Under the pieces are notes generated by a model. That model was not told the DNA's origin. It did not search any database and was given only the letters and a program-made list of their open reading frames with translations. DNA of 64,000 bases from Deltaproteobacteria bacterium (GTDB taxonomy: Bacteria; Myxococcota_A; Polyangia; Polyangiales; Polyangiaceae), in contig JACRCQ010000046.1 in the NCBI GenBank assembly GCA_016218915.1, positions 62,001 through 126,000 of the forward strand, written 5' to 3'. The position numbers were made by a program, and so were the translations under genes. Shown here one piece after another: positions 63,085-64,000 of this stretch (its first letter is position 1; each line of letters opens with the position of its first letter).

Positions 63085-64000
63085 CTAGAACGTGCCGCCG
63101 AAGGTCAACCCGCTCCATGCAGGAGTCACGACAGGCACGAAGTGCGTGGTCGCAGCGGGTGGAGCACCGGGCTTCGGCTTGCTTCGCAGGAAGTAGGCGA
63201 CCACGGTTGCGCCAGCGCCGACGCCACCGATGACCCAACCAGCGATCGCGACGTTCTTGTCGGTATCGCGCTTGTCGAGGTTGTCTTTGAGCTGCGAGCA
63301 GGCCTGATGGTAGTCGGTGCCTGTGACCGCAACGGGGTCGGCGCAGGGGTTGTTCTGTCGACCGATCTTCGCGAGCCCCTCGTCACGGCTCGCGACCGCG
63401 CGGATCTGGCCAGCGATGTTGTCAGCACTCGATGACGCGGAGTTGGCGAGGACAGAGAAGATGATGCCCATGCCCACGCCGATGACCGTGACGCCACCGG
63501 TTGCCCACGCGACCTTGTCCGTGGCCATCCACTGGAGGAACGGCTTGCGCCCCTCGGTGGAGAGTGTGACTCCCTGATCCGAACCTCCGGGCGGGGGAGT
63601 GCCGGCTCCAGGCGTCTCCGTGCCCGCGGGCGGGACAATTGCGCCAGGTTCGGACCCGCCGGAAGAAGCGGGCGGCGCCGTTGGTGCGATCACGGCTGCT
63701 GTGCTCCCAGCCTTGTCGAGCTTGAGCGAGAGCGCGACGACCTGACCTGTCGTGGCGTTCACCTGACCGGTGGCATTGGGATACCCCGAGAAGCGTGCCT
63801 CCACCTTGTGGGCTCCAGGCCCCACGTCGATGGCCTCGTGCAGCGGCGCCTTGCCGACCAGCTCGTCGTCGACGAACACCTCGGCTCCAGCGACGTTGAC
63901 CTCGACCTGGACGCGGCCGGTCTTGAGACGGGCCTCGGCAAGCCCCTGCTCGGCTGTCTTGCGTTCGGCCGCCGAGGCCGCGGCATTCTCCTGGAGATAC
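63085..64000 (-). CDS. PEGA-domain protein (partial, 5' end outside window)
   Basis: Open reading frame continues past the right edge; 305 codons are visible. The window-edge end is a coiled helical stretch (ENAAASAAERKTAEQGLAEARLK, rich in Ala/Glu), followed by a PEGA domain (VEVNVAGAEVFVDDELVGKAPLHEAIDVGPGAHKVEARFSGY), a Pro/Ala/Gly linker and two hydrophobic helices (about VAWATGGVTVIGVGMGIIFSVLA and VAIAGWVIGGVGAGATVVAYFL). PEGA domains are surface-associated; in myxobacteria such proteins often occur with kinases (family knowledge). Function unknown. Confidence 0.8.
   Translation of the reverse strand, partial: YLQENAAASAAERKTAEQGLAEARLKTGRVQVEVNVAGAEVFVDDELVGKAPLHEAIDVGPGAHKVEARFSGYPNATGQVNATTGQVVALSLKLDKAGSTAAVIAPTAPPASSGGSEPGAIVPPAGTETPGAGTPPPGGSDQGVTLSTEGRKPFLQWMATDKVAWATGGVTVIGVGMGIIFSVLANSASSSADNIAGQIRAVASRDEGLAKIGRQNNPCADPVAVTGTDYHQACSQLKDNLDKRDTDKNVAIAGWVIGGVGAGATVVAYFLRSKPKPGAPPAATTHFVPVVTPAWSGLTFGGTF

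Overview
The window is high-GC bacterial DNA (roughly two thirds G+C by eye) from a myxobacterium (Myxococcota), most likely of the Polyangia (Sorangium/Polyangium side). The evidence is indirect: a dense set of FHA-domain proteins, a kinase fused to helical repeats, TPR giants, myxobacterial-type outer-membrane barrels, and a locus shaped like the Myxococcus xanthus Agl/Glt gliding (or Nfs spore-coat) machine. No rRNA, IS element, CRISPR array or phage gene was seen.

Layout. (1) 1-15.6 kb, signalling and housekeeping: a Ser/Thr kinase cut by the left edge (missed by simple ORF calling because it has no stop in the window), a lipoprotein, an FHA-GGDEF diguanylate cyclase, an S1-domain RNA-binding protein, tyrS, tRNA-His, a PP2C phosphatase, frr, hemW, a bifunctional Rel (p)ppGpp enzyme, and an FHA/AAA+/Fis protein without the sigma-54 contact motif. 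(2) 15.8-27 kb, envelope and sensing: tRNA-Gly, a Cache-like membrane sensor and HEAT protein, two outer-membrane beta-barrel proteins, ftsY with a true N-terminal membrane anchor, further HEAT and HAMP proteins, yraN, and a 17-cysteine lipoprotein.

(3) 27.3-49.9 kb, the heart of the window: seven co-oriented genes encoding a periplasmic TPR protein, a 1266-residue TPR protein (GltD/AgmU-like), a TPR lipoprotein (GltE/AglT-like), a 91-residue exported protein (GltF position), an FHA/transmembrane/TonB-like protein (GltG/AgnB-like), a second TPR lipoprotein, and a 3793-residue TPR giant (GltI/AgmK-like) that ends in what looks like a dead M48 metallopeptidase fold. A strong terminator followed by a near-consensus promoter divides the set after gltE. 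The AglRQS motor, GltJ and MglA are not in the window.

(4) 50-64 kb, surface polysaccharide: two small barrels, a GT4 glycosyltransferase, rmlC-like/rmlA/rmlB and rmlD (dTDP-L-rhamnose supply), a GT2-methyltransferase fusion, two further GT2 enzymes and a Wzx-type flippase, followed by an FHA-sigma-54 activator with an intact GAFTGA motif and a PEGA-domain protein cut by the right edge. Slime or surface glycans and envelope-spanning gliding machines are functionally related in myxobacteria, so regions 3 and 4 may cooperate; that is inference. Start codons were chosen by Shine-Dalgarno match and signal-peptide fit. Gene functions are judged from motifs by eye, without database searches.
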